From positions 21,217 to 85,216 of the forward strand of contig JAAFIK010000017.1 in assembly GCA_013298665.1 (NCBI GenBank): a stretch of 64,000 nucleotides of DNA, given 5' to 3'. Below, piece by piece: positions 28,237-37,349 of the stretch. Both the position numbers and the translations under genes were made by a program. Position 1 is the stretch's first letter; the number at the start of each line of letters is the position of its first letter. The notes below the pieces were generated by a model. It was given only the letters and a program-made list of their open reading frames with translations, searched no databases and was not told the origin of the DNA. Source of the DNA: Chitinophagales bacterium. GTDB taxonomy: Bacteria > Bacteroidota > Bacteroidia > Chitinophagales > Chitinophagaceae.

Positions 28237-30489
28237 ATGCAGGGTACAGATACAGATAATGAATACTTCAGGTTGGCAACAGCCTTTGTGAACCACACTG
28301 GTCAACATATTTTTCTTACCGGTAAAGCCGGTACGGGCAAAACCACGTTTCTGAAGTATATACAGACAACCACCTTCAAAAAAACAGCCGTAGTAGCACC
28401 AACCGGCGTAGCAGCAATCAATGCAGGTGGCGTTACCTTGCACTCTCTTTTTCAGTTGCCCTTTGGTTGTTTTATTCCGGTTACCCACAGTGGGTGGAAC
28501 GTCAACGCAGTTAATCGCCAGGGGCTGCTGCAAAAAGTGCGGCTGAATAGCGCCAAACGTGAGTTGTTGCAAGAACTGGAATTGCTCGTCATAGATGAAG
28601 TGAGTATGGTAAGGGCCGACCTGCTTGATGCAGTTGATACCTTGCTTCGGCATTACCGGCAACAGCCCGATCGCGCTTTTGGGGGGGTACAGGTATTGTT
28701 TATCGGTGACTTGTTCCAGCTTCCGCCGGTAGCAGATACAACAGCCTGGGAAATACTGGCACCTTATTATAAAAGCCCATTTTTCTTTGATGCACAGGTT
28801 TTGCAGGAAAATCCACCCGTTTGTATTGAATTGAAAAAGATTTACCGCCAGCGTGACATCGGATTTATCGATCTGCTCAACCATATCCGGAATAACGTAG
28901 CAGATAAAACTGACCTTAATGCGCTCAACGCACTTTATCAACCGGGTTATCAACCCCGGGAAGACGAACATTACATCACACTCACCACACATAATGTTCG
29001 GGCAGACGCCATCAACCAATCCCGCCTGAAACAACTGCCCGGGCAAACCCGCGATTTTAAAGCTGTCATCAAAAAAGATTTCAGCGAAAAAGCCTATCCG
29101 GCAGATGAAGTTTTACAACTCAGGGAAGGCGCACAAATAATGTTCATTAAGAATGATAAAGGAGAAGTGAGAAGGTACTATAATGGAAAGATCGCCACTA
29201 TTACCAAACTCACCGATGAAAAAATTATGGTGACTTTCCCGGGCGAAAAAGAGGAGATGGCCGTCGAGCTGGAAACATGGTCAAATATTCGTTACCAATA
29301 CAATCGCGATACAGATCAGCTTGAAGAAGAAGAGCAGGGCAGCTTCACACAGTATCCCATCCGGCTGGCGTGGGCCATTACCATACATAAAAGTCAGGGA
29401 CTTACTTTTGATAAAGCCATTATTGATGCGGGTGATGCATTTGCGCCAGGGCAGGTCTATGTGGCACTCAGCAGGCTTACAGGGCTGGACGGTTTAGTGC
29501 TGTATTCCCGAATATTACCCCAGAGTATCAGTACAGACAAACGGGTTATAGAATACACCGAAACCCATGTCCAGGATACTGAAACACTCAGGCGTATCCT
29601 ACAACAGGAGCAGGAAAGGTATATACAGGAATCGCTGATCAGGAACTTCGGCTGGCAGAAAATCAGGCATGAGGCCCTTGCTTTTCACGACGCTTACGAA
29701 AGCCGTACACTACCAGATAAAGTAGATGCCGTAATATGGTCGAAAGCACTGCTATTGGCTATTACCAATCAGGGGGAGATTGCTTCCCGGTTCAAACAAC
29801 AATTATCCTTGCTTCTCCAAACAGCAAAAGCCGATCAATACCGGCAGTTGCAGGAAAGGGTAACCGCAGCCAAAGACTATTTCCATCAGTTGCTGGATAA
29901 AAGTATTACAGAAGTAGAGCTTCATATGAACGCCTGGAAAAACAAACAGCGCACGAAAAGGTATATTGGTGAGCTGAAGGCCTTAACTCTTTTGCTTACG
30001 CGTAAACAACAGCAACTCAAACAGGCAGAGGCAATTGCAACAGGCTTGCAGCAAGGAGTAGCCCCTTTTGAACTGCTTGAACAGGTGGACGCCTTGCGTC
30101 AGTCGGCTATTAGCCCTGAAGCCGGGGCTGAAAATGCGGCTAAACCCACAAAACTGCCTAAAGGAGAGACAAAGCGCATCAGCTTTGCCTTATTTAAGGA
30201 AGGAAAAACGATTGAGGATATCGCAACTGAAAGAGGTATGGTTAAAAGTACCATAGCAGGACATCTTGCCGAATTTGTAAAAACCGGAGAGTTGGATATC
30301 ACGAGTCTGCTACCCGCAGAAAGGATCGCCGTCATTCTCAATACTATATCAATCGCCGATGGGGAAGTTTCTCTGAATGCAATCCGTGAAAAACTCAACA
30401 ATGAATATGATTTTGGTGAAATACGGCTGGTACTCAGCTATCACCAATGGCAATCAGGGTTAAAAACACCAGCCACCGGGTTAACCTGA
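28237..30489 (+). CDS. Pif1-like superfamily 1B helicase with C-terminal HTH domain
   Basis: 750 residues. Walker A GKAGTGKT (29-36), Walker B/DEAH-like LLVIDEVSMVRADLLD, motif III FIGDLFQLPPV, and the C-terminal motifs ITIHKSQGLTFDKAIID and VYVALSRLTGLDGLVL. Together these give a 5'-3' Pif1/RecD-type helicase core (about 1-440). A helical region follows and ends in an HTH_40-like winged helix (about 645-745; SFALFKEGKTIEDIATERGM and VKSTIAGHLAEFVKTGELDI), as seen in Bacteroidota Pif1 proteins. Likely handles structured DNA or stalled forks. It ends 8 bp from the convergent T9SS-substrate gene. Confidence 0.9.
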   Translation: MQGTDTDNEYFRLATAFVNHTGQHIFLTGKAGTGKTTFLKYIQTTTFKKTAVVAPTGVAAINAGGVTLHSLFQLPFGCFIPVTHSGWNVNAVNRQGLLQKVRLNSAKRELLQELELLVIDEVSMVRADLLDAVDTLLRHYRQQPDRAFGGVQVLFIGDLFQLPPVADTTAWEILAPYYKSPFFFDAQVLQENPPVCIELKKIYRQRDIGFIDLLNHIRNNVADKTDLNALNALYQPGYQPREDEHYITLTTHNVRADAINQSRLKQLPGQTRDFKAVIKKDFSEKAYPADEVLQLREGAQIMFIKNDKGEVRRYYNGKIATITKLTDEKIMVTFPGEKEEMAVELETWSNIRYQYNRDTDQLEEEEQGSFTQYPIRLAWAITIHKSQGLTFDKAIIDAGDAFAPGQVYVALSRLTGLDGLVLYSRILPQSISTDKRVIEYTETHVQDTETLRRILQQEQERYIQESLIRNFGWQKIRHEALAFHDAYESRTLPDKVDAVIWSKALLLAITNQGEIASRFKQQLSLLLQTAKADQYRQLQERVTAAKDYFHQLLDKSITEVELHMNAWKNKQRTKRYIGELKALTLLLTRKQQQLKQAEAIATGLQQGVAPFELLEQVDALRQSAISPEAGAENAAKPTKLPKGETKRISFALFKEGKTIEDIATERGMVKSTIAGHLAEFVKTGELDITSLLPAERIAVILNTISIADGEVSLNAIREKLNNEYDFGEIRLVLSYHQWQSGLKTPATGLT

Positions 30490-30497
30490 GTGCTGCA

Positions 30498-32510
30498 TCA
30501 ACGGATCAATACAGTTGTACCCCGCTGCGATACAGGCTGGCCTGTATCCCTGTCTGTATAGCGCAGCGTCCATACATAAGTTGCAGGTTCCTGAGGTATG
30601 CCTTTAAAAGTACCATCCCAGCCTCTCCGCCAATCGTTGGTGGTAAAAAGCAATTGCCCCCAGCGATTATACACCCTGAAGTCGAGGTTATTGGCCTTAA
30701 TGGCATACATGGGGAACAACTTATCATTACGACCATCCCCATTAGGTGTAAATCCTGTAGGCACACCAATAAAACAACTCCGTACAACAGTTATTCTTTT
30801 AGTAATCGATTTCTGGCAGCCCAACACATCGGTAACTGTCAGGCGAACAGCATAGGTTTTATCGGTATTGAAAACAGGGTATAAGTGATTGAGGGAAATA
30901 CCTGTTCCCACATCCCCATCACCAAAGAACCAATCATAACGTGCAATATTACCCACACCTGAAAACCGGAAGCTGACAGGCTCGTTGGGGCAATTAAATT
31001 CATTGGCTGTAAAATCGGCAGAGAAGAAATTGGTTAGCGCTACTTTCCCGGACGCAGTATCACTACAGAATCCATTACTCACAATCAACCGTACTGTTTT
31101 TTCATCAAATATCCTGTATCGTGCCTGGGGATTTTGTATGGTACTGCTCAACCCTTCATCAAGGCTCCAGTTCCACCGGTCAACACCATTGCCACCCGGA
31201 TGAATATAATCCACCGTATCAAACAGACAGCCTTGGCGGATGATGAAGCTGAAATCGGCATTTACAGTATCCTTTACAGAAAAATTGAGGAAAGATCCTG
31301 CAGGAGTTTCTTCACTGCATTCGTCTAAGATAGTATTCCCGTCAGTACCCGTGCGCAAGGTAAGGGTGAAGTTTCCTGCAGTTAACAGAGGCTTTGAAAG
31401 ATTAACAATAATTTCCCTGGCATTAGCCGTTCCGCCAGCGCAAGCCGCTCCGGTAACCGTAACCGGGTAGCTGCCCGTAACACTAAAATCACTGCCATCC
31501 GGTGCTACTGTGCTGCACCTCATCGGTTTACGGAAAACCAGGCGAAGGCTTTGTGGTGCGCAAGCTACCGGTGCCAGGCTATCCATCGGGGTGGGTGCGC
31601 GCGGTACGATCACAAAGTCCAGCTTATCTGTTGTGGGGATAGGCTTATCACAATAATCAAGGATCGTGTTCCCGTCCGTACCTGCTCTCATATTCAATTG
31701 ATAGTTTCCCGGAGGCAATGGTTGGTTGAGCAAGAGTTCAATGCTGTCGGTATCAAATTTGGCTGAGCAATCAATTGCTGTTGCGCCTGTAACCGTAACT
31801 ATACCAGCAGGGGTAACAAAAAATTCGCTGCCACTACCCGTGATGGTACTGCATTTCATTTTTTTATTCAGTTTTACCCGCAGGATGTCACCCCCGCAAT
31901 TGGCCTCCACCCTTTTAAGATGGGGCTGTGTAGAGTCGGTAATAACGGCCGTACCACCGGTAAACTGTAAATTATACCCACTTTGTGAATCTGAAAAGTG
32001 GCTGACGAGCAGCAGGTAATCGTGTCCCACCACCAGGTTAGGCATGCTGCTGAACAGTGGTTGCCCGAATCCTTCACAAACAAACAAACGGTTACCCGCG
32101 GTTGATGCACCGGTAACCCCTCCCTCACCACTCCAGTTACTACCGATACCCAGGCTTACATTTGTATATACCTCATCCGGATTGCGGCCGGTTACATCAA
32201 ATACCTGCCAATCGTAATCTTCAGATAATGTGAGTGGAGTAATCCTAAACCCCAGCGAACCCGATTCAAAACAGGTAAATTTATACCAGAAGGGGTTCTT
32301 ATCAGTAAGTATATTGGAGTTGCAACCGGAATTTGGAACTGCCCTGCCACCGCAAATAGGTACAGAAGCCTGGGCAAATACACTCGTACCACATACCGGG
32401 AAAGCGGTAGAAGGGTTTTGACCTGGGGTTGAGCAGGATTGCGCCCAAACCTCATCCGTTGCTACCAGCAATAAAAGCATGCCCAGCAGTGATTTCATCA
32501 ATCTGTTCAT
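30498..32510 (-). CDS. Secreted protein with PKD domain and T9SS type B (gliding motility) sorting domain
   Basis: 670 residues from MNRLMKSLLGMLLLLVATD, a signal peptide; the frame extends 33 codons upstream without signal features. Adhesin-like beta-sandwich repeats (two copies around SLAPVACAPQSLRLVFRKPM and KRVEANCGGDILRVKLNKKM). A PKD domain has FSGVGNIARYDWFFGDGDVG. The C-terminal about 90 residues are the gliding-motility CHU_C domain: GVPTGFTPNGDGRNDKLFPM, FRVYNRWGQLLFTT and WDGTFKGIPQEPATYVWTL. This domain directs export and surface anchoring by the type IX secretion system, implying T9SS elsewhere in the genome. Confidence 0.9.
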   Translation of the reverse strand: MNRLMKSLLGMLLLLVATDEVWAQSCSTPGQNPSTAFPVCGTSVFAQASVPICGGRAVPNSGCNSNILTDKNPFWYKFTCFESGSLGFRITPLTLSEDYDWQVFDVTGRNPDEVYTNVSLGIGSNWSGEGGVTGASTAGNRLFVCEGFGQPLFSSMPNLVVGHDYLLLVSHFSDSQSGYNLQFTGGTAVITDSTQPHLKRVEANCGGDILRVKLNKKMKCSTITGSGSEFFVTPAGIVTVTGATAIDCSAKFDTDSIELLLNQPLPPGNYQLNMRAGTDGNTILDYCDKPIPTTDKLDFVIVPRAPTPMDSLAPVACAPQSLRLVFRKPMRCSTVAPDGSDFSVTGSYPVTVTGAACAGGTANAREIIVNLSKPLLTAGNFTLTLRTGTDGNTILDECSEETPAGSFLNFSVKDTVNADFSFIIRQGCLFDTVDYIHPGGNGVDRWNWSLDEGLSSTIQNPQARYRIFDEKTVRLIVSNGFCSDTASGKVALTNFFSADFTANEFNCPNEPVSFRFSGVGNIARYDWFFGDGDVGTGISLNHLYPVFNTDKTYAVRLTVTDVLGCQKSITKRITVVRSCFIGVPTGFTPNGDGRNDKLFPMYAIKANNLDFRVYNRWGQLLFTTNDWRRGWDGTFKGIPQEPATYVWTLRYTDRDTGQPVSQRGTTVLIR

Positions 32511-32697
32511 AGTAGACCCAAAGTTAATACAATATGATCGGTCAGCAGACCGGTGCCGGAATAGATCTGTTAAGGTTTTGTAAATGTAATCTTTCTCTTT
32601 CAGAGCCATTTCGGCAGCATCACGCTGCTTTGCGTGGATGATTGGCCGTGCCGCCGGACGATGAACACCCGATGTTTTTTTTAGCTAAATTTATGCC

Positions 32698-35529
32698 ATG
32701 GTTTATCAAAAACTCCTTATTCCCCTGGCAATACTCTTGCTGGGTATCCCGACCCGGGCGCAGGATCGCTTCGGGCGCAACCCTGCTTCCGCCCGTTGGT
32801 TGCAAATTAACACCGACACGGCCAGGATTATTTTCCAGCCTGAACAACAGGCACAGGCACAGCGTATTGCAAGTGTTATCCACCAGATCAACCGTACTAC
32901 GGGCAACACAATCGGCGAGGCGCAAAAGAAGATCAATATGGTCTTGCAGCCGCAAACAGTGATACCCAATGCCTATGTACGTATGGCACCCTTCCGCAGC
33001 GAGTTGTTTATGACACCCGGGGCCGATAACTTTACCTCGGGCAGTATTCCCTGGGCCGATAACCTTAGCATACACGAATACCGTCATGTGCAACAGTTTA
33101 CCAATTTTAACAGGGGCTTTACCAGGGCCTTTTCTTTCCTGCTGGGCGAAGAAGGGCAATTGCTGGCCAATGGTATAACTGTTCCTGATTATTTTTTTGA
33201 AGGCGATGCCGTTTTTCAGGAAACCCTCGTGAGCCACCAGGGCAGGGGCAGGATGCCTTTTTTCTTCAATGAGCATAAAGCAATCTGGCAGGTAAATAAA
33301 AAATTTTCCTGGATGCGTTGGCGCAATGGGTCTCTCCGCTCACTCTCTCCGGATCACTACCAAACGGGGTATATTTTAGTAGCCTATGGTTATCAGAAAT
33401 ATGGTGCCGCTTTCTGGAAAAAGGTAACCGGTGATGCTGTGCGGTTTAAAGGGCTTTTCTACCCGCTCCCACAAGCAATCAAAGCACATACAGGTATTTC
33501 GTACCAGCAATTCAGGGAAGATGCTTTCCGGTACTTCCGGGAAAAATCCTTCCCCGAAAAAAACACCTTTTATAACAACCTCAACTATATCACCCCCATT
33601 GAACGGGGCAATGTGGTCAATTATTACCATCCACAGTTTGAAGACAACAACAAGATTATTGTATTGAAGGAAAGCAACCGTGATGTACCCGCGTTTTACC
33701 GGCTGCAGAATGGACATCAGCAAAGGATCAGGGTAAAAGATATTGGTATTGACAACTACTTCAGCTATCGCAACGGCAGGATTGTATATGCAGCCTACAA
33801 CATCGATGCCCGCTGGACCTGGAACGAATACAGCGAGATCCGTCTGCTTGATGCCGCAACCGGCGAACAAAAGAAACTAACCACCAAAACACGGTATTTC
33901 TCACCCGATATTTCTGAAGATGGCAGCCGGGTATTAGTGGTACAGACTAATACAGATGGCAGTAGTGAACTCCGCATTATCAGTGCCGGTAATGGTGAAG
34001 TGATCAGCCGCATTGCTAATCCCAATCATTATTTCTTTACACAGCCAAAGTTCATCAGTGCTAATGAAGTCATATCAGCGGCACGTCACCCCGATGGCCG
34101 GATGGCATTGGTAAAGGTTGATCTGCAGACGGGGAATACTGAAGCGGTTACCCCGTTTACACATCAGGTAATGGGTTATCCGCTTGAAAAAAATGGTACG
34201 GTATATTTTTCCATGACACATCAATACGCTGATAAGATATTTGCACTGCGCCTGTCAGACAAAAATCTGTCGCTCATAACCAACAATGACAATGGTGTTT
34301 ATCAACCTGCGGTAAATGATAATGGTGATATGCTTTGCAGTGTGGTGTGCTATGAGGGCAGACGGGTAGCCAGGATTCCATTGTCAGCGTTACAGCCGAC
34401 ACCTGTGTACGAAAAAAGCATCAGTCGGGCAAATGATATCTACACTGTTGAGGCACTCAAACAACCGGGGGCAGCCCTGCTTGATTCCGTATCTGCTGTA
34501 ACTTATCCCGTAAAAAAATATAGAAAAGCTTTTCAATTGTTTCATTTTCATAGTGCACGCCCCGTCATCGCCACACCCGAATACGGGTACAGTATTTTCA
34601 GTACCAATATGCTCAATACCCTTACCAGTACACTTACTTATACCTACAACGAAAATGAACGCAGTCATAAAGGCGAATGGCTGACCACCTGGGGTGGATG
34701 GTTACCCGTATTGTACATGGGCGCAGATGGCACTTTTAACCGCAACTTTACGCTGAATAACAATTCAAGGGTCAACTTTAACAGCGCAACATTAAAAGCG
34801 GGAGCCTATCTGCCCTTCCGGTTCGGTGGCGGCCGTACCGCACAAAGCCTCTCATTCGGGGGTGGATTCAATGCTGAACAACTCTATTACACGGGAATAG
34901 GTAAAAATATTTTCAGCAATAAAAGTTTTAACTACTATAACCTCTTTTTAAATTTTGCATCATCGGCTCAGCAAGCAAAACAGCACATTTTCCCACGTTG
35001 GGCGCAGAACCTGACCATAAGCTACCGCGATGCCATTACCCGCACCAACAGCCACAAACTGGTGGCTACGGGTAATCTTTATTTTCCGGGATTATTCAAG
35101 AACCATAATCTGGTGATCAACCTGGCCTACCAGAAAAGAGATACCCTTGGCGATATTTTCAGCAATACATTTCCCTTCAGCAGGGGTTATGAAGCCCTGC
35201 GTACCAGAAGGATGTACAAATGGGGGGTAAACTACCATTTCCCGGTTTGCTATCCCGATTGGGGGGCAAGCAATATCGCTTTTGTACAACGCATCCGTGC
35301 GAATGCCTTTTTCGACTATACCCGGGCAAAAGCGCGGCTTAATGGTATATTACAGGAAATACCTGCACGTACTGCCGGAGTAGAACTCTATTTGGATGGA
35401 AAAATCTGGAATGCGTTACCTGTCAGCATTGGAGTCAGGTACAATCGCCTGCTGGATAAAGACCTGCTCAACCGGGGTGTGCAAAATGTATGGCAGATAG
35501 TATTACCAATTGGATTGATTCCCAATTAA
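32698..35529 (+). CDS. Large secreted zincin / PD40 propeller / outer-membrane barrel protein
   Basis: 943 residues. Signal peptide 1-21. A peptidase_MA-like gluzincin domain (about 30-280) has HEYRH (126-130), a real HExxH motif, and the third ligand Glu168 in DYFFEGDAVFQET. Next come PD40/TolB-like propeller blades (about 300-570; YFSPDISEDGSRVLVVQTN). The C-terminal third (about 640-943) shows amphipathic strands and FPFSRGYEALRTRRMYKWGV, which looks like a BamA-type surface-antigen barrel. Probably a protease anchored in the outer membrane by its own barrel. Head-to-head with the T9SS-substrate gene, sharing 187 bp. Catalytic activity is inferred. Confidence 0.8.
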   Translation: MVYQKLLIPLAILLLGIPTRAQDRFGRNPASARWLQINTDTARIIFQPEQQAQAQRIASVIHQINRTTGNTIGEAQKKINMVLQPQTVIPNAYVRMAPFRSELFMTPGADNFTSGSIPWADNLSIHEYRHVQQFTNFNRGFTRAFSFLLGEEGQLLANGITVPDYFFEGDAVFQETLVSHQGRGRMPFFFNEHKAIWQVNKKFSWMRWRNGSLRSLSPDHYQTGYILVAYGYQKYGAAFWKKVTGDAVRFKGLFYPLPQAIKAHTGISYQQFREDAFRYFREKSFPEKNTFYNNLNYITPIERGNVVNYYHPQFEDNNKIIVLKESNRDVPAFYRLQNGHQQRIRVKDIGIDNYFSYRNGRIVYAAYNIDARWTWNEYSEIRLLDAATGEQKKLTTKTRYFSPDISEDGSRVLVVQTNTDGSSELRIISAGNGEVISRIANPNHYFFTQPKFISANEVISAARHPDGRMALVKVDLQTGNTEAVTPFTHQVMGYPLEKNGTVYFSMTHQYADKIFALRLSDKNLSLITNNDNGVYQPAVNDNGDMLCSVVCYEGRRVARIPLSALQPTPVYEKSISRANDIYTVEALKQPGAALLDSVSAVTYPVKKYRKAFQLFHFHSARPVIATPEYGYSIFSTNMLNTLTSTLTYTYNENERSHKGEWLTTWGGWLPVLYMGADGTFNRNFTLNNNSRVNFNSATLKAGAYLPFRFGGGRTAQSLSFGGGFNAEQLYYTGIGKNIFSNKSFNYYNLFLNFASSAQQAKQHIFPRWAQNLTISYRDAITRTNSHKLVATGNLYFPGLFKNHNLVINLAYQKRDTLGDIFSNTFPFSRGYEALRTRRMYKWGVNYHFPVCYPDWGASNIAFVQRIRANAFFDYTRAKARLNGILQEIPARTAGVELYLDGKIWNALPVSIGVRYNRLLDKDLLNRGVQNVWQIVLPIGLIPN

Positions 35530-35763
35530 GCCTTTACACCAATGGATGTACCGGTTATTGCATCTTCAATTGCAATTGTATTCCTGTAAGGAAACTATAT
35601 GGCGCATCATGCATTGAACGTGTATGGGCAGCTAAGCCATCAGTTTAGCCTGCGATTTAAGGATTGTATGGTCTGGTCAAAAATAGTTACAGAGTACCGC
35701 AGTACATAAAGAATAGAGCGATATTATTCCTGAAGCGTGCTGGTCGGGCTATTTTGACGAAGG

Positions 35764-36012
35764 TTAGTTCTTATTATTGAGGAAAACGAATGGTTTTTCT
35801 TTATGCTGACGAAAATAGTCGCGAAGGAGAGCCGGCTTACTGATGATTTTGTATCGATTCAGGTCAATGAGTTCATGGGCAATAAGAAGCTTATCCGAAC
35901 ACTCTACAGTGTACAATAATTCATGAAGCATTTCTACCTCATGTTCCATCGCCCGTTGGCTGATGGGATCCTGTTTGAACAATACGAGTAAATCCCGGTT
36001 GGACCTGCTCAT
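35764..36012 (-). CDS. Small protein of unknown function (82 aa)
   Basis: 82 residues from MSRSNRDLLVLFKQDPISQR. A longer frame reaching to 36105 exists but overlaps the upstream lipoprotein gene and reads non-protein-like there (WLPGQKWYGWLLNNSSEK), so I prefer the start 29 bp after the lipoprotein stop. Helical with acidic patches (HEVEMLHELLYTVECSDKLL) and an LNNKN C-terminus. No family recognised. Likely second gene of a two-gene operon. Confidence 0.6.
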   Translation of the reverse strand: MSRSNRDLLVLFKQDPISQRAMEHEVEMLHELLYTVECSDKLLIAHELIDLNRYKIISKPALLRDYFRQHKEKPFVFLNNKN

Positions 36013-36041
36013 CTGTAGTGTTGGTTTTTCGGAGCTGTTGT

Positions 36042-36167
36042 TTAGTAGCCAACCATACCATTTTTGCCCGGGCAACCACATTGGCTCTTCTTGCTGGAAG
36101 AACATCCGGTAATGGCCAAACTGGCGATCAGTACCAACAACATTGTTATTTTAATAAAGCGTTGCAT
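36042..36167 (-). CDS. Short lipoprotein (41 aa)
   Basis: ATG at 36167 to TAA at 36042. A hydrophobic signal peptide (MQRFIKITMLLVLIASLAIT) runs into lipobox AITGC (Cys22). The mature part is only 20 residues, Ser/Lys/Cys/Gly-rich, ending CGCPGKNGMVGY, a tail I associate with short Bacteroidota lipoproteins. It overlaps the extended frame of the next gene, which explains why gene callers may miss it. Followed by the 82-aa gene in the same direction. Confidence 0.65.
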   Translation of the reverse strand: MQRFIKITMLLVLIASLAITGCSSSKKSQCGCPGKNGMVGY

Positions 36168-36218
36168 AATATCAGAATATGAAATTAAACTATTTTCACA
36201 ATTATTTATTGCTTTGTT

Positions 36219-37349
36219 TTGCGAATCGGGGAAAAATTTAACAAATCAGGTAATGTACCCAGGGTACTTGTAGCACCGCTCAATTGGGGTTTGGGTCATG
36301 CTACACGTTGCATTCCCCTGATTCATGCGCTTACCGCAAACGGTTGCGAAGTAGTTATCGCTGCCCCGGAAAGTATACGCAGACTATTGCAGGAAGCCTT
36401 TCCGGAACTGCAAATATTACCCATTATCGGATACACAATACAATACAGCAAATCCCGTTTTATGTTCCCATTCAAGTTACTGCTCCAGTTACCCGGACTG
36501 CTGCTTACAATTTACCGCGAACAAAAATGGCTAAAGAAGGCAATTGTTGCTGAGCGGTTAGACGCAGTGATTTCCGATAATCGTTTTGGTTTACACAGCC
36601 GTTACATTCCTTCCGTATTCATCACACACCAACTGGCCATTCAGGCTGGCAGCAGATTGATGAACAGACTCAGCCAACGGATTAATTATTTTTTTATTCG
36701 CCGGTTTAATGAATGTTGGGTACCCGATGCAGCAGGAGTGCCTAATCTTGCCGGCAGTCTCTCGCACCCTTCGGTGCCTTGTCCCACCAAAGTAAAGTAC
36801 CTCGGCCCTTTGTCGCGATTGGAAAAATCAGCCCCGGCAGATAAAAAATACGATCTCCTGATCCTGCTCTCAGGACCAGAGCCACAACGCAGCATATTTG
36901 AAACAATGATATTACAAGAGTTGCAGGGCTTTCCCGGGAAAATTTTATTGATCAGGGGGTTACCTATGCAACACAACCACCGCATCAGTCGTCTGCCACA
37001 AATGGATGTTGCCGATTATTTAGCTGCCCCTCAACTGGCAGACGCCATCAGCCAATCGGCCACCATACTTTGCAGGAGTGGTTATACTACCATTATGGAC
37101 CTGGTTAAACTCGGACGAAGCGCCATTCTGGTACCCACCCCCGGGCAAACAGAGCAGGAATACCTCGCCAGATACCTGGAAATGCAGGGATTTTTTACCA
37201 CAATAACACAGAGCAATTTTTCACTGGCGGCTTTAACACGAAAAATGACCACCATGGCGGAAACAACACCTTTCGCAGGAGCGGCAGATGATTACAGGAT
37301 TGTTGTACAGGATTGGGTAGCCATATTGGCAGATAAAGGCAATGGTTAA
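36219..37349 (+). CDS. Glycosyltransferase (GT28/MurG-like, UDP-sugar dependent)
   Basis: 376 residues. N-terminal motif VLVAPLNWGLGHATRCIPLI is the glycine-rich loop of GT-B enzymes related to MurG and processive glycosyltransferases. The C-terminal domain has LLILLSGPEPQR and RSGYTTIMDLVKLGRSAILV (donor-binding region), then PTPGQTEQEYLARYLE. The only in-frame start is TTG at 36219, no ATG being available before residue 80. It overlaps the last four bases of the convergent family-2 glycosyltransferase gene. Sugar and acceptor unknown. Confidence 0.85.
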   Translation: MRIGEKFNKSGNVPRVLVAPLNWGLGHATRCIPLIHALTANGCEVVIAAPESIRRLLQEAFPELQILPIIGYTIQYSKSRFMFPFKLLLQLPGLLLTIYREQKWLKKAIVAERLDAVISDNRFGLHSRYIPSVFITHQLAIQAGSRLMNRLSQRINYFFIRRFNECWVPDAAGVPNLAGSLSHPSVPCPTKVKYLGPLSRLEKSAPADKKYDLLILLSGPEPQRSIFETMILQELQGFPGKILLIRGLPMQHNHRISRLPQMDVADYLAAPQLADAISQSATILCRSGYTTIMDLVKLGRSAILVPTPGQTEQEYLARYLEMQGFFTTITQSNFSLAALTRKMTTMAETTPFAGAADDYRIVVQDWVAILADKGNG

